Shown: in pieces, positions 1 to 7,123 of the stretch | Layout: each line of letters starts with the position of its first letter | How positions within the stretch are numbered: the stretch's first letter is position 1 | NCBI GenBank assembly: GCA_934463175.1 | Contig: CAKSIW010000006.1 | Span: 1-56,781, forward strand | Origin: an uncultured Clostridia bacterium | GTDB taxonomy: Bacteria; Bacillota; Clostridia; Monoglobales; Monoglobaceae | DNA: 56,781 nt | Direction: 5' to 3' | The notes under the pieces: model-generated | Told to the model about the DNA's origin: nothing | Database searches by the model: none | What the model saw: the letters and a program-made list of their open reading frames with translations, nothing else | Made by a program: the position numbers and the translations under genes

Positions 1-426
1 GGTTTGGGGGCAGCGCCCCCATAAAAAAGGTTTGGAAACAGAGTTTTCATGAAAAAAGGTGGGGGGCGGCACCCCCACGGAAAAAAGAAGTTTTTTAAAA
101 AAGGGTCGTGGAGCATTGCCTCACAAGAAAAAAGTTTGTTTTCAAAGAAAACCCTTTAAAGGGGGTTTGGGGGCGATGCCCCCATAAAAAAGAGGCTTGG
201 AGGCAACGCTCCATAAAAAGAGGTGTGGAGGCATCGCCTCATAAAAAGGGCGTGAGGAGTTCCCCGCTAAAAATTGGTGTGTGGAAATCCTCCCACAAAA
301 GAGGTAAGGGGGAACATAAGTTCCCCCTGTCGTTGCAGCACAAGCGGTTGCGCTCTGTCCCCCTGTTCGGTCGCGCAGTCGCTTTTAGTCCGTGCACTTT
401 TCTCACAAAAAGTGTCGGCATTTGAT
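1..426 (-). repeat. Array of terminator-like palindromic modules
   Basis: No convincing gene is seen here. The stretch consists of about ten units of roughly 25-35 bases, each a short GC-rich palindrome (for example GGGGGCGATGCCCCC) followed by an A-run on the plus strand, which is a T-run on the minus strand. Read on the minus strand the units look like intrinsic terminators placed just after the stop of the SipL-like gene. The same modules in the same relation to a gene end occur after fhs at 19325. The right end (about 360-395) also shares a segment with the repeat island near 11210. Confidence 0.75.
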
Positions 427-1977
427 TCATCTGAAAATATAAATTCGGTTTCCTGCTTTCAGCAGCTCTTTCTCGGGACCGTTGAACGAAATTATGGCGT
501 CGGGTGTGGTTCTGTAGCGTTTGGCAATGTTCCAGAGCGTGTCACCCTCGCGGACAAAATACACAATCATGGACGGAAGCTTTGCAGCCGGAGAATCCGA
601 CAGCTCAATTTCGTCAACAAGCTCGCATTCTCCCGGGCTGACAGCCTTCAGCCCGACAGAAACAATGATTCTAAGTTCAATATCACGTGCGCCTTTCATT
701 GTGCTGCTCAGATGTTCAATGTCGGATTTCGCGTCACAAACCGAGTTTTTCTGTATCTCGGGAATTTCAAATGTATGCGAAAACGGCGTTGTGTGGCAGA
801 AGCCCGCAATCGGTGTGTCGCTCTCGGACGAGAGATAGAGTATGCTTGTGTTCACAAATCCGCGAACCGTTGCGCTGCCGTCCTCAATGGAAATGCTTTC
901 AATGTCAGGCACTGCGGTGCAGTCGCAAATCCTGTGCGGTTCGGGGAGATAGTCGGGAATGCTGACAGGCTCTTTGAGTGCGCATTGAGCAAACACGCAG
1001 TCAATCAGCTGTTCAATGTTATGCTGCCGTCTTGTCAGGGTGACCTCTTTCTCAAGCCCGTATGCATCCTCAATTGCGTCAAATTCAATCGTTTCGCTTG
1101 CTTTGACGGTTGCTCCGAGAGTTGCTTCAATGCCGAGGATTCTGTTGTCTCCGTCACCGTCCTGCCTGATTTCGTAAAACAGGTTTTTCACACAGAAATC
1201 AAGCTCGCCCGACATTCCCTCCAAAAGCCCCTCCGCTTCGGGAATCTCGGTGAACGGAATGACATGTTCCATGCACTGAATCGAGCATTCGTCATCATCG
1301 CCGCAATACAGCGTGCATATCTTCATTTCACCCTTCACAATTGCTTTGTTGTCAATTATGCGCAGCTCCGACAGTGTCGGTTTTGCGGAAATTTTGAGTA
1401 TCTCGCCGATGCTCGGATTGCCTGACGGGACATCAAGCTGCTCGCGGATAATTATGTCACGCTCCGCTTCAAGACATGAGTTGCACACCTTAATGTGAGT
1501 TCCCTTAATCTGCACGGCATCGTCTCCGTCAATGTCGGTTGCAATGTCCGTCTCACACGGGGCGGTCAGCTTGATTCCGAAGCCGACCTTGCACCTGATG
1601 TTCAGCTTTCGGCTGTTGACAAGGGTATATTCCGGCGTCTCGCATTCAGCCTCGGCTGAAAGATTCATTCCCGGCTTTGCGCCTTTGATGTCGGCAGAAT
1701 GGCTGAAATCCTGGGTTGTCATGATTGACTTAACCTTGCCGATGACATCGCCGTCGGGTATGTACAGAATGTTCAGACGCAGAGTTCCGCCGATGAAAAT
1801 TTTGTCGGCTTGAACACTCTTCTGACTGATATACGCATCACAGCTGACCTGAAGCACCTTCAGCACATCAGGCTTGATGTCGGGGACAATGACATCACCC
1901 TCAACCGTTGTCTGACAATACTGTGAGCATAAAACCTCCGACAGCTTTATATGTTCCTTTTGCAGCTTTATTGACAT
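427..1977 (-). CDS. sipL: SPOCS (DUF3794) and LysM domain spore-coat morphogenesis protein, SipL-like
   Basis: The 516-residue protein is built of repeated SPOCS/DUF3794 beta-rich units over residues 1 to about 460 and ends in a LysM peptidoglycan-binding motif (about 472-515, containing REGDTLWNIAKRY). This is the architecture of clostridial SipL, which binds SpoIVA and is needed for coat assembly around the forespore; Bacillus SpoVID is the functional counterpart. The ATG has a GAGG ribosome site 9-10 bases upstream. It is on the minus strand with a palindrome array immediately downstream and three small genes upstream in the same direction. Assignment rests on domain order; other clostridial DUF3794-LysM paralogues exist, so the exact orthologue is not certain. 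Confidence 0.75.
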   Translation of the reverse strand: MSIKLQKEHIKLSEVLCSQYCQTTVEGDVIVPDIKPDVLKVLQVSCDAYISQKSVQADKIFIGGTLRLNILYIPDGDVIGKVKSIMTTQDFSHSADIKGAKPGMNLSAEAECETPEYTLVNSRKLNIRCKVGFGIKLTAPCETDIATDIDGDDAVQIKGTHIKVCNSCLEAERDIIIREQLDVPSGNPSIGEILKISAKPTLSELRIIDNKAIVKGEMKICTLYCGDDDECSIQCMEHVIPFTEIPEAEGLLEGMSGELDFCVKNLFYEIRQDGDGDNRILGIEATLGATVKASETIEFDAIEDAYGLEKEVTLTRRQHNIEQLIDCVFAQCALKEPVSIPDYLPEPHRICDCTAVPDIESISIEDGSATVRGFVNTSILYLSSESDTPIAGFCHTTPFSHTFEIPEIQKNSVCDAKSDIEHLSSTMKGARDIELRIIVSVGLKAVSPGECELVDEIELSDSPAAKLPSMIVYFVREGDTLWNIAKRYRTTPDAIISFNGPEKELLKAGNRIYIFR

Positions 1978-2052
1978 ATTCGGTTTACCTCATTTCATAA
2001 ATAGTATATTTTATTATATTATTATGAAGGCTTTGCGCGGAGTATTCCACAT

Positions 2053-2877
2053 TCACAAAAGCAGACCGGACAAATCGACATAGTCCGAGAGCAGAATATA
2101 AATCAGCGCAAGAACCGTCATCGAATTGTCCTCCTCGTCATTTTCCAGAAACAGAAAAATCAGAGCGATAATCAGCAGATCCTCCGAACTCAGAACCCCG
2201 AACAGCTTTTTGGTTTTCGGGTTATAAACAGAGGTCGGAATCAGGCTGTGTATCACTCCTGCAAGACTCGGAGACGGCGGAGCTTTACGGCTGCCGCGCG
2301 GGTTTTGTCCGCCGTTTTTTTGAGATATGCATTCCTCGGGCGGCGGATTGTGTTGAGACGGATTGTGCTGGGGCGGATTGTGCTGAGATGGCTTATTCAC
2401 AGCATTTGAACCGCGTCCTTGGTTTGGGTTGTTTTCAGTTCTGTGCGGAGCAGAACCGTTTTGAGAACGGGCGTTTTGCGGTGTATGGCTGTGTCCTTGG
2501 CTGCTATGCGTCTGTGCTGCGTGCGTTTCAGCAGGGACGTTTTGCGGCTGCCTGCGGTTATCAGTGTTGAAAGGCGGCTTGCTTTGCGTTTGCTGACGGT
2601 TTTCTGCGCGCCAATCCGTTTGATTTTGCGTTTGCTGACGGCTATCCGTGCGCCGATTCGTTTGATTTTGCGGCTGCCTGCGGTTATCCGTGTTAAAAGT
2701 CGGCTTGCTTTGCGTTTGCTGACGATTTTCTGCGTGCCGGTCCGTTTGATTTTGCGTTTGCTGACGGTTATTCGCGTATGAATTTGTTTTGCTTTGCTGC
2801 GTCGGATTGGTTTGAGCCGCATTCCGGACGGCATTTCTCTGCTGTTCGGGTTGGTATCGGCGATATATGTCAGCCAC
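2053..2877 (-). CDS. Hypothetical protein, Gln/Asn-rich repeats with hydrophobic C-terminus
   Basis: The 274-residue protein is not recognised. Residues about 20-125 are low-complexity Q/N/R/T-rich and built from imperfect repeats around NRQQTQNQTDR and FNTDNRRQPQN; about 165-185 is an SQHNPPQ repeat. The last 50 residues hold two short hydrophobic helices separated by an acidic turn (LENDEEDN), an arrangement seen in small clostridial proteins of unknown role. The GTG start overlaps the end of the upstream gene by 8 bases, so the two are co-transcribed. Its Shine-Dalgarno is very close to the GTG, so the start is uncertain. The opposite strand and other frames are also open over the repeats, which is a side effect of the repetitive codons. 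Confidence 0.6.
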   Translation of the reverse strand: MADIYRRYQPEQQRNAVRNAAQTNPTQQSKTNSYANNRQQTQNQTDRHAENRQQTQSKPTFNTDNRRQPQNQTNRRTDSRQQTQNQTDWRAENRQQTQSKPPFNTDNRRQPQNVPAETHAAQTHSSQGHSHTPQNARSQNGSAPHRTENNPNQGRGSNAVNKPSQHNPPQHNPSQHNPPPEECISQKNGGQNPRGSRKAPPSPSLAGVIHSLIPTSVYNPKTKKLFGVLSSEDLLIIALIFLFLENDEEDNSMTVLALIYILLSDYVDLSGLLL

Positions 2878-3268
2878 CCCCTTCGTTAATATCGCGGAAA
2901 GCCTTCAGAACCTTGGCGGCATTCATGAGCTTCACTGCCTGTTCGACCTTTGCACGGCGTTCCTTTTTCAGAAAAGGTTTGAGTGAGGACAGAAACTCTG
3001 CCTGTGCACTGCCCGACTGAGTGTTCATGGCTGCCATGACGCGTCTGATTTTGAAAAGCATATCCAAATCTGAGGGTGAGAACGAGGCGGACGGGGAACC
3101 TGCTGCGGAAGGCAGCTCATGGTTTTCGCATGTGTCCTCCGCCGTGTTGTTCCCCTCGCCCGACAAAAAACCGCTCAAAATGCTTTGCAGCTGATTCTGC
3201 CCGTCGGGAGCAGACAGCATTTGCTGAACCTTTTCGATTGCACCCGACAAATCCATACCCTCGTCCAT
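2870..3268 (-). CDS. Small hypothetical helical protein
   Basis: This 132-residue acidic-to-basic protein is not recognised. The N-terminal 45 residues and the C-terminal 60 residues are predicted by eye to be helical, with a Ser/Pro-rich linker (about 50-68) between them. The ATG at 3268 has a good GGAGG site 8 bases away. It sits between two other small genes of unknown function and overlaps the next one, suggesting a single transcript with the SipL-like gene downstream. No catalytic motif, signal peptide or membrane segment is visible. Confidence 0.6.
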   Translation of the reverse strand: MDEGMDLSGAIEKVQQMLSAPDGQNQLQSILSGFLSGEGNNTAEDTCENHELPSAAGSPSASFSPSDLDMLFKIRRVMAAMNTQSGSAQAEFLSSLKPFLKKERRAKVEQAVKLMNAAKVLKAFRDINEGGG

Positions 3269-3301
3269 ATATGCCGCCTCCCTTCAAGCACTGCATGAGA
3301 G

Positions 3302-3571
3302 TTATTTATTCTTAATGATTGAATTAAGCTTTGACATCAGCTCAGGGTTCTGAGCAAGCTGCTGTGCCATTTTCGGATTTTTCTGAAGCTCGCGCTGCAA
3401 GTCCGCCGCGCTGAGAGAGTTGAGCTTGCGGTTCAGCTCGCCCTTGTCAATGCTTTTGATTGCCTGCTCAACCTGCCTGAGCTGCTCGGGTGAGAGCGAA
3501 CCGCTGATCTTTCTCAGGCTTTCCGAGAGAATCTGCGGATTCATTTTCGCAATCATTTCCTGAATATTCAT
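3302..3571 (-). CDS. Small hypothetical helical protein
   Basis: This 89-residue protein appears all-helical, rich in Leu, Gln, Ser and Lys, with no cysteine or hydrophobic membrane segment. The repeated pattern of LSxEQLRQ and LQRELQKNP-like helices suggests a helical-bundle or protein-interaction role, but that is inference only. The ATG has a strong GGGAGG site 9 bases upstream. It is the first gene of the minus-strand group that ends with the SipL-like gene and is divergent from the phosphoesterase gene at 3684. Confidence 0.6.
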   Translation of the reverse strand: MNIQEMIAKMNPQILSESLRKISGSLSPEQLRQVEQAIKSIDKGELNRKLNSLSAADLQRELQKNPKMAQQLAQNPELMSKLNSIIKNK

Positions 3572-3626
3572 GAGGTGTGCCTCCCTTTAACTTTTTTATA
3601 TATGTATATGATTTTCAAATTAAATC

Positions 3627-3655
3627 GTGACAAAAACTTTTTGTTGTGGTACAAT
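3627..3655 (+). promoter_or_regulatory. Sigma-A-type promoter for the phosphoesterase gene
   Basis: GTGACA at 3627-3632 and TACAAT at 3650-3655 are separated by 17 bases and lie 29 bases upstream of the ATG at 3684, with AAGGAG between. The -35 has one mismatch to TTGACA. Confidence 0.6.
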
Positions 3656-3683
3656 ATATATGCTGTGAAAGGAGAGCGGTGAT

Positions 3684-4148
3684 ATGAAGGCAATAATTTT
3701 CAGTGATTCCCACAGAAGGTTCAATCCGATGTATGAGGCGGTTGAACGGGAGGGCGGAATTGATTATATCATACATGCGGGCGATGTTGTTGAGGACGCG
3801 GAGGAGCTTGCGGTTGCATATCCGCGCAGGAGTGTGATATATGTCTGCGGAAACAACGATTTCTGGCACAGAGATGTTCCCGATGACAGGTTCTTCACTC
3901 TTGACGGTGTGAAAATTTTTCTCACCCACGGGCATAACTACGGAGTGAAATATTCGGCGGCAAAGGTGAAACAGCACGCGCTGCAGCTCGGGGCGGACAT
4001 CTGCATTTTCGGGCATACTCATTCGGCGGTGTGCGAGCAGGAGGGCGGATTTTGCCTTTTCAACCCCGGGACACCGTCGGGCAGCTATGGGATTCTGGAG
4101 ACAAACGGCGGCAAATTTGATATAAGACTTGTTCAAAACGACCGTTGA
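3684..4148 (+). CDS. YfcE/MJ0936-type metallophosphoesterase
   Basis: The 154-residue protein matches the small calcineurin-like phosphodiesterase family (YfcE/YsnB). Metal-binding motifs are present in order: SDSHR near residue 7-11, HAGDVV around 31-36, GNND around 55-58, and the paired histidines THGHNYG (about 82) and GHTHS (about 111-115). Such enzymes hydrolyse phosphodiester or phosphomonoester substrates using two divalent metals; the cellular substrate is usually unknown. The start is fixed by AAGGAGAG ending about 8 bases before the ATG. It is monocistronic in appearance, ending just before the purine promoter. Confidence 0.88.
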   Translation: MKAIIFSDSHRRFNPMYEAVEREGGIDYIIHAGDVVEDAEELAVAYPRRSVIYVCGNNDFWHRDVPDDRFFTLDGVKIFLTHGHNYGVKYSAAKVKQHALQLGADICIFGHTHSAVCEQEGGFCLFNPGTPSGSYGILETNGGKFDIRLVQNDR

Positions 4149-4176
4149 ATTATGCAAAACGCAAAGCTGAAAAGCC

Positions 4177-4205
4177 TTGACAAGCAAAGCGGTTTATGAT
4201 AAAAT
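4177..4205 (+). promoter_or_regulatory. Sigma-A promoter of the purine operon
   Basis: A perfect TTGACA (4177-4182) is followed after 17 bases by TAAAAT (4200-4205). Transcription would start near 4212, about 45 bases before the ZTP riboswitch core and 180 bases before purE. Confidence 0.8.
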
Positions 4206-4255
4206 GAGAGAGTAATCGACAAAGCTTGCAGGTATGCATCCTACTGTCAAAATAT

Positions 4256-4333
4256 ACGGTCTTTTGTGACTGACGGAATTTGTGGATTAAACCACAGGGG
4301 AGCAGAAGACTTGATTTATGCCGACCGTCTGGG
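4256..4333 (+). promoter_or_regulatory. ZTP (pfl motif) riboswitch
   Basis: The leader has the ZTP/ZMP riboswitch layout. A P1-type stem pairs GTCTT (4259-4263) with AAGAC (4306-4310). Within it lies the conserved TGTGACTGACGG, then a small hairpin TGTGG/CCACA and GGGGAGC. After a linker comes GCCGACCGTCTGGGCAG. The pseudoknot is visible as GACGG (4272-4276) pairing exactly with CCGTC (4325-4329). The class senses AICAR nucleotides (ZMP, ZTP), which accumulate when 10-formyl-tetrahydrofolate is short, and turns on purine and one-carbon genes. That fits an operon ending in AICAR transformylase and formate-THF ligase. Confidence 0.9.
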
Positions 4334-4365
4334 CAGTCCTGTTTTGTGCAGGACTGCCCTTTTTT
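4331..4365 (+). terminator. Intrinsic terminator of the ZTP riboswitch expression platform
   Basis: An 11-bp stem, GGGCAGTCCTG (4331-4341) with CAGGACTGCCC (4349-4359), is followed by six T. Its 5' arm begins with the conserved GGGC of the riboswitch 3' side, so ligand binding and terminator formation compete for the same bases; this predicts an ON switch. Confidence 0.9.
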
Positions 4366-4389
4366 GGCGCATGAAAGGACGTGTGAATT

Positions 4390-4884
4390 TTGAAAAAGGT
4401 TGGAATTGTTATGGGAAGCGACAGTGACCTTCCCGTTGTTGAGAAAGCGGCAGACACGCTCAGAGAGCTGGGAATCCCGTTCGAGGTTCATGTATATTCG
4501 GCTCACAGAACTCCGGAGGAGGCAAAGAGCTTTGCACAGAACGCCGCGGAGAACGGCTTTGCCGCAATTATTGCCGCGGCCGGAAAAGCGGCGCACCTTG
4601 CAGGTGCAATTGCCGCAAACACTTGCCTGCCCGTCATCGGCATTCCGATAAAATCGTCAACCCTTGACGGTCTTGACGCTCTTTTGTCAACGGTTCAGAT
4701 GCCCGGCGGCATTCCCGTTGCGACCGTTGCAATTGACGGTGCGCAGAATGCGGCGCTTCTTGCGGCGCAGATCATTGCGGTGTCGGACGGCAATCTTGCA
4801 TTGCGCCTTGCGGAGCTGAGACGGAAATCGGCGGCGGCTGTGCTTGAAAAGGATAAAAGCATTTCGGAAAGATTTAAAGGATAA
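4390..4884 (+). CDS. purE: 5-(carboxyamino)imidazole ribonucleotide mutase PurE
   Basis: PurE makes 4-carboxy-AIR in purine synthesis. The 164-residue protein has the N-terminal nucleotide-binding GSDSD (about 9-13), SAHRTPE (about 37-43) and the QMPGGIPVATVAI block. The active-site glycine-rich loop reads AAAGKAAHLAG rather than the GAGGAAHLPG of E. coli and Bacillus PurE. The start is a TTG at 4390: the only nearby alternative in frame is followed at once by a stop, and an AAAGGA site lies 10 bases upstream. It is first in the operon behind the ZTP riboswitch. No purK is seen in the window, so either PurK is encoded elsewhere or this variant uses CO2 with AIR directly. Confidence 0.93.
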   Translation: MKKVGIVMGSDSDLPVVEKAADTLRELGIPFEVHVYSAHRTPEEAKSFAQNAAENGFAAIIAAAGKAAHLAGAIAANTCLPVIGIPIKSSTLDGLDALLSTVQMPGGIPVATVAIDGAQNAALLAAQIIAVSDGNLALRLAELRRKSAAAVLEKDKSISERFKG

Positions 4885-4906
4885 ATAATAATTCGGAAAG
4901 GAGAAA

Positions 4907-4928
4907 TTGACACATTTATGTGTGTCGA
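4907..4928 (+). promoter_or_regulatory. Hairpin between ribosome site and purC start
   Basis: An imperfect 8-bp stem (TTGACACA, 4907-4914, with TGTGTCGA, 4921-4928, one G-T pair) lies between AAGGAG (4898-4903) and the purC ATG at 4940. The linear spacing of 36 bases is too long for normal initiation; folding would shorten it to about 14. Confidence 0.45.
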
Positions 4929-4939
4929 TGTGAAACAAA

Positions 4940-5647
4940 ATGGAAAAGACTGTTCAGATGTATGAGGGAAAGGCAAAAAAGGTTTTTGCAACAGATGATG
5001 AGAACTATTGCATTGTGTCATATAAGGACGATGCAACGGCATTTAACGGACTCAAGAAGGGAACAATCAGCGGAAAGGGCGTTGTCAACAACAAGATGTC
5101 AAATTATCTCATGCGTGAGCTTGAAAAGGCGGGGATTCCGACACATTTTGTCGAAGAGCTTTCCGACCGTGAGACGGTTGTCAAAAAGGTTAAGATTGTG
5201 CCGCTGGAGGTCATTGTGAGAAACGTTGCGGCAGGGTCGTTCTCAAAAAGATTCGGTGTCAGTGAGGGAACAAAGCTTCTCTGTCCGACACTTGAATATT
5301 GCTATAAGGACGATTCTCTGGGCGACCCGATGGTGAACGACTGGCACATTTTGGCTTGCGGCTGGGCGACACGTGAGGAGCTTGACACAATTGCGGATTA
5401 TGCCTTCCGCGTGAACCGCTTTCTGATTGACTTTTTCAAAACGATAAATGTCGATTTGATTGATTTCAAGATTGAATTTGGAAAGACACCCGACGGCAAA
5501 ATCATTCTTGCGGACGAGATTTCACCCGACACCTGCCGTCTCTGGGACGCGGATACTCATGAAAAGCTGGACAAGGATCGTTTCCGCAGAGATATGGGCG
5601 GAGTTGAGGAAGCATATGCCGAAATGATGAAGAGAATTTTCGGATAG
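4940..5647 (+). CDS. purC: SAICAR synthetase PurC
   Basis: PurC joins CAIR with aspartate using ATP. The 235-residue protein covers the family's full length. It carries the N-terminal EGKAKKVF phosphate-binding segment (about 9-16), IVRNVAAGSFSKRFG (around 93) and the DEISPDTCRLWD block (about 193-204) that binds CAIR and aspartate. It follows purE by 55 bases. The first in-frame upstream ATG (4928) is followed immediately by a stop, so ATG 4940 is the start. The nearest good Shine-Dalgarno is separated by the hairpin at 4907-4928. Confidence 0.95.
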   Translation: MEKTVQMYEGKAKKVFATDDENYCIVSYKDDATAFNGLKKGTISGKGVVNNKMSNYLMRELEKAGIPTHFVEELSDRETVVKKVKIVPLEVIVRNVAAGSFSKRFGVSEGTKLLCPTLEYCYKDDSLGDPMVNDWHILACGWATREELDTIADYAFRVNRFLIDFFKTINVDLIDFKIEFGKTPDGKIILADEISPDTCRLWDADTHEKLDKDRFRRDMGGVEEAYAEMMKRIFG

Positions 5648-5680
5648 ACAAAAAAGGCTACGGCTGAAGGAGTGCATAAT

Positions 5681-7123
5681 ATGAATAAATTACACGAGGA
5701 GTGCGGAGTGTTCGGGATATTCTCTCCCCGAAAGACAGCTGTTGCACATTTGACATACTACGGTCTGTTTGCGCTTCAGCACAGAGGACAGGAGAGCTGC
5801 GGCATTGTTGTGAACGATGACGGAGTGTTTGAGCATTATAAGGACGTCGGGCTGGTGAATGATGTGTTTTCCGCGAGGGCACTTGAGCGGCTCGGCGAGG
5901 GAAACATGGCAATCGGACATGTCAGATACGGAACCACGGGCAGCACCGACAGAGTGAATGCGCAGCCTCTCATGGTCAACCATGTCAAGGGGAAAATGGC
6001 TCTTGCCCACAACGGAAATCTTGTGAACTCAATGGAGCTGAGATGTGAGCTTGAAATGAACGGCTCAATTTTTCACACCACAAGCGACACGGAGGTCATA
6101 TCATATATTGTAACAAAAGAGCGGCTCACAGCGCCTTCGATTGAAGACGCTGTTTTGTGCGCAATGGACAAAATCAAGGGGGCATATTCCCTTGTCATCA
6201 TGTCGCCGAACAAGCTGATTGCGGTGCGCGACAAGAACGGTTTCCGACCGCTTTGCTACGGAAAACGGGAGGACGGAAGCTATGTTGTGGCATCCGAGAC
6301 CTGCGCGCTTGATTCGGTCGGTGCACAGTTTGTGCGCGACCTATACCCGGGCGAGGTTCTTGTTTTCACCCGTGACGGCGTGAAGTCAATGACGGACAAG
6401 TGCGGTGCGGCACCAAAGAAAACCTGCATTTTTGAGTATATATATTTTGCGAGACCCGATTCGGTCATAGACGGCGTTTCGGTTCACACGGCGCGGCTCC
6501 GCGCAGGTGCGTGTCTTGCAATGGAGCACCCTGTGCAGGCTGATGTGGTTGTAGGCGTTCCCGATTCGGGAATTGACGCGGCAATCGGATATTCGCGTCA
6601 GTCGGGGATTCCGTACGGAGTCGGATTCATAAAGAACAGATACATCGGAAGAACGTTCATATCCCCGGGGCAGAAGTCAAGAGAGGACAAGGTGCGGATT
6701 AAGCTGAATACAATTGAGGAGACGGTCAGGGGCAAGCGTGTTGTCATGATTGACGATTCGATTGTGCGCGGAACAACCTGTGCGAGAATCGTGAAGCTGC
6801 TCCGCGATGCAGGCGCAACCGAGGTTCATATGCGCGTTTCCGCGCCGCCGTTTCTCAACCCGTGCTACTACGGAACGGACATTGATTCAAGGGAAAACCT
6901 GATCGCAAACAACCACACGGTTAAGGAGATCGAGAAAATCATCGGAGTTGACAGCCTCGGTTATCTGAGTGTTGAGAGTCTGGGTATGCTGATAAGCTCA
7001 AAATGCGGTGAGGGATATTGCAGTGCATGTTTTGACGCGGACTATCCGACAGAGCTTCCGAAAAACACACATAAGGACAGATTTGAACAAAAAATATCTG
7101 AAAAGAGGGATAGCAATGAGTAA
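5681..7123 (+). CDS. purF: Amidophosphoribosyltransferase PurF, Fe-S type
   Basis: PurF makes phosphoribosylamine from PRPP and glutamine, the committed step. Starting at ATG 5681 (AAGGAG 8 bases upstream; the GTG at 5672 overlaps that site) the protein is 480 residues. It begins MNKLHEE then CGVFGIF, so the catalytic Cys is exposed after removal of a seven-residue propeptide, as in Bacillus PurF. The glutaminase domain fills the N-terminal half. The PRPP loop VVMIDDSIVRGTT lies near residue 350-362. Cysteines at KTCIF and in the C-terminal CGEGYCSAC are the expected 4Fe-4S ligands. It overlaps purM by 8 bases. Confidence 0.95.
   Translation: MNKLHEECGVFGIFSPRKTAVAHLTYYGLFALQHRGQESCGIVVNDDGVFEHYKDVGLVNDVFSARALERLGEGNMAIGHVRYGTTGSTDRVNAQPLMVNHVKGKMALAHNGNLVNSMELRCELEMNGSIFHTTSDTEVISYIVTKERLTAPSIEDAVLCAMDKIKGAYSLVIMSPNKLIAVRDKNGFRPLCYGKREDGSYVVASETCALDSVGAQFVRDLYPGEVLVFTRDGVKSMTDKCGAAPKKTCIFEYIYFARPDSVIDGVSVHTARLRAGACLAMEHPVQADVVVGVPDSGIDAAIGYSRQSGIPYGVGFIKNRYIGRTFISPGQKSREDKVRIKLNTIEETVRGKRVVMIDDSIVRGTTCARIVKLLRDAGATEVHMRVSAPPFLNPCYYGTDIDSRENLIANNHTVKEIEKIIGVDSLGYLSVESLGMLISSKCGEGYCSACFDADYPTELPKNTHKDRFEQKISEKRDSNE

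Noticed and set aside
274..1425. Long open frame on the plus strand across the SipL-like gene
   Set aside because: It is antisense to a well-supported DUF3794-LysM gene, has no ribosome site, and its product is Cys/Arg-rich noise.
2397..2834. Open frames in other registers over the Q/N-rich gene
   Set aside because: Repetitive codons keep several frames open; only the 2053-2877 frame has the conserved-looking hydrophobic end and gene context.
7008..7115. Longer N-terminus for PurM inside purF
   Set aside because: The extra 36 residues do not match PurM, and ATG 7116 has its own ribosome site.
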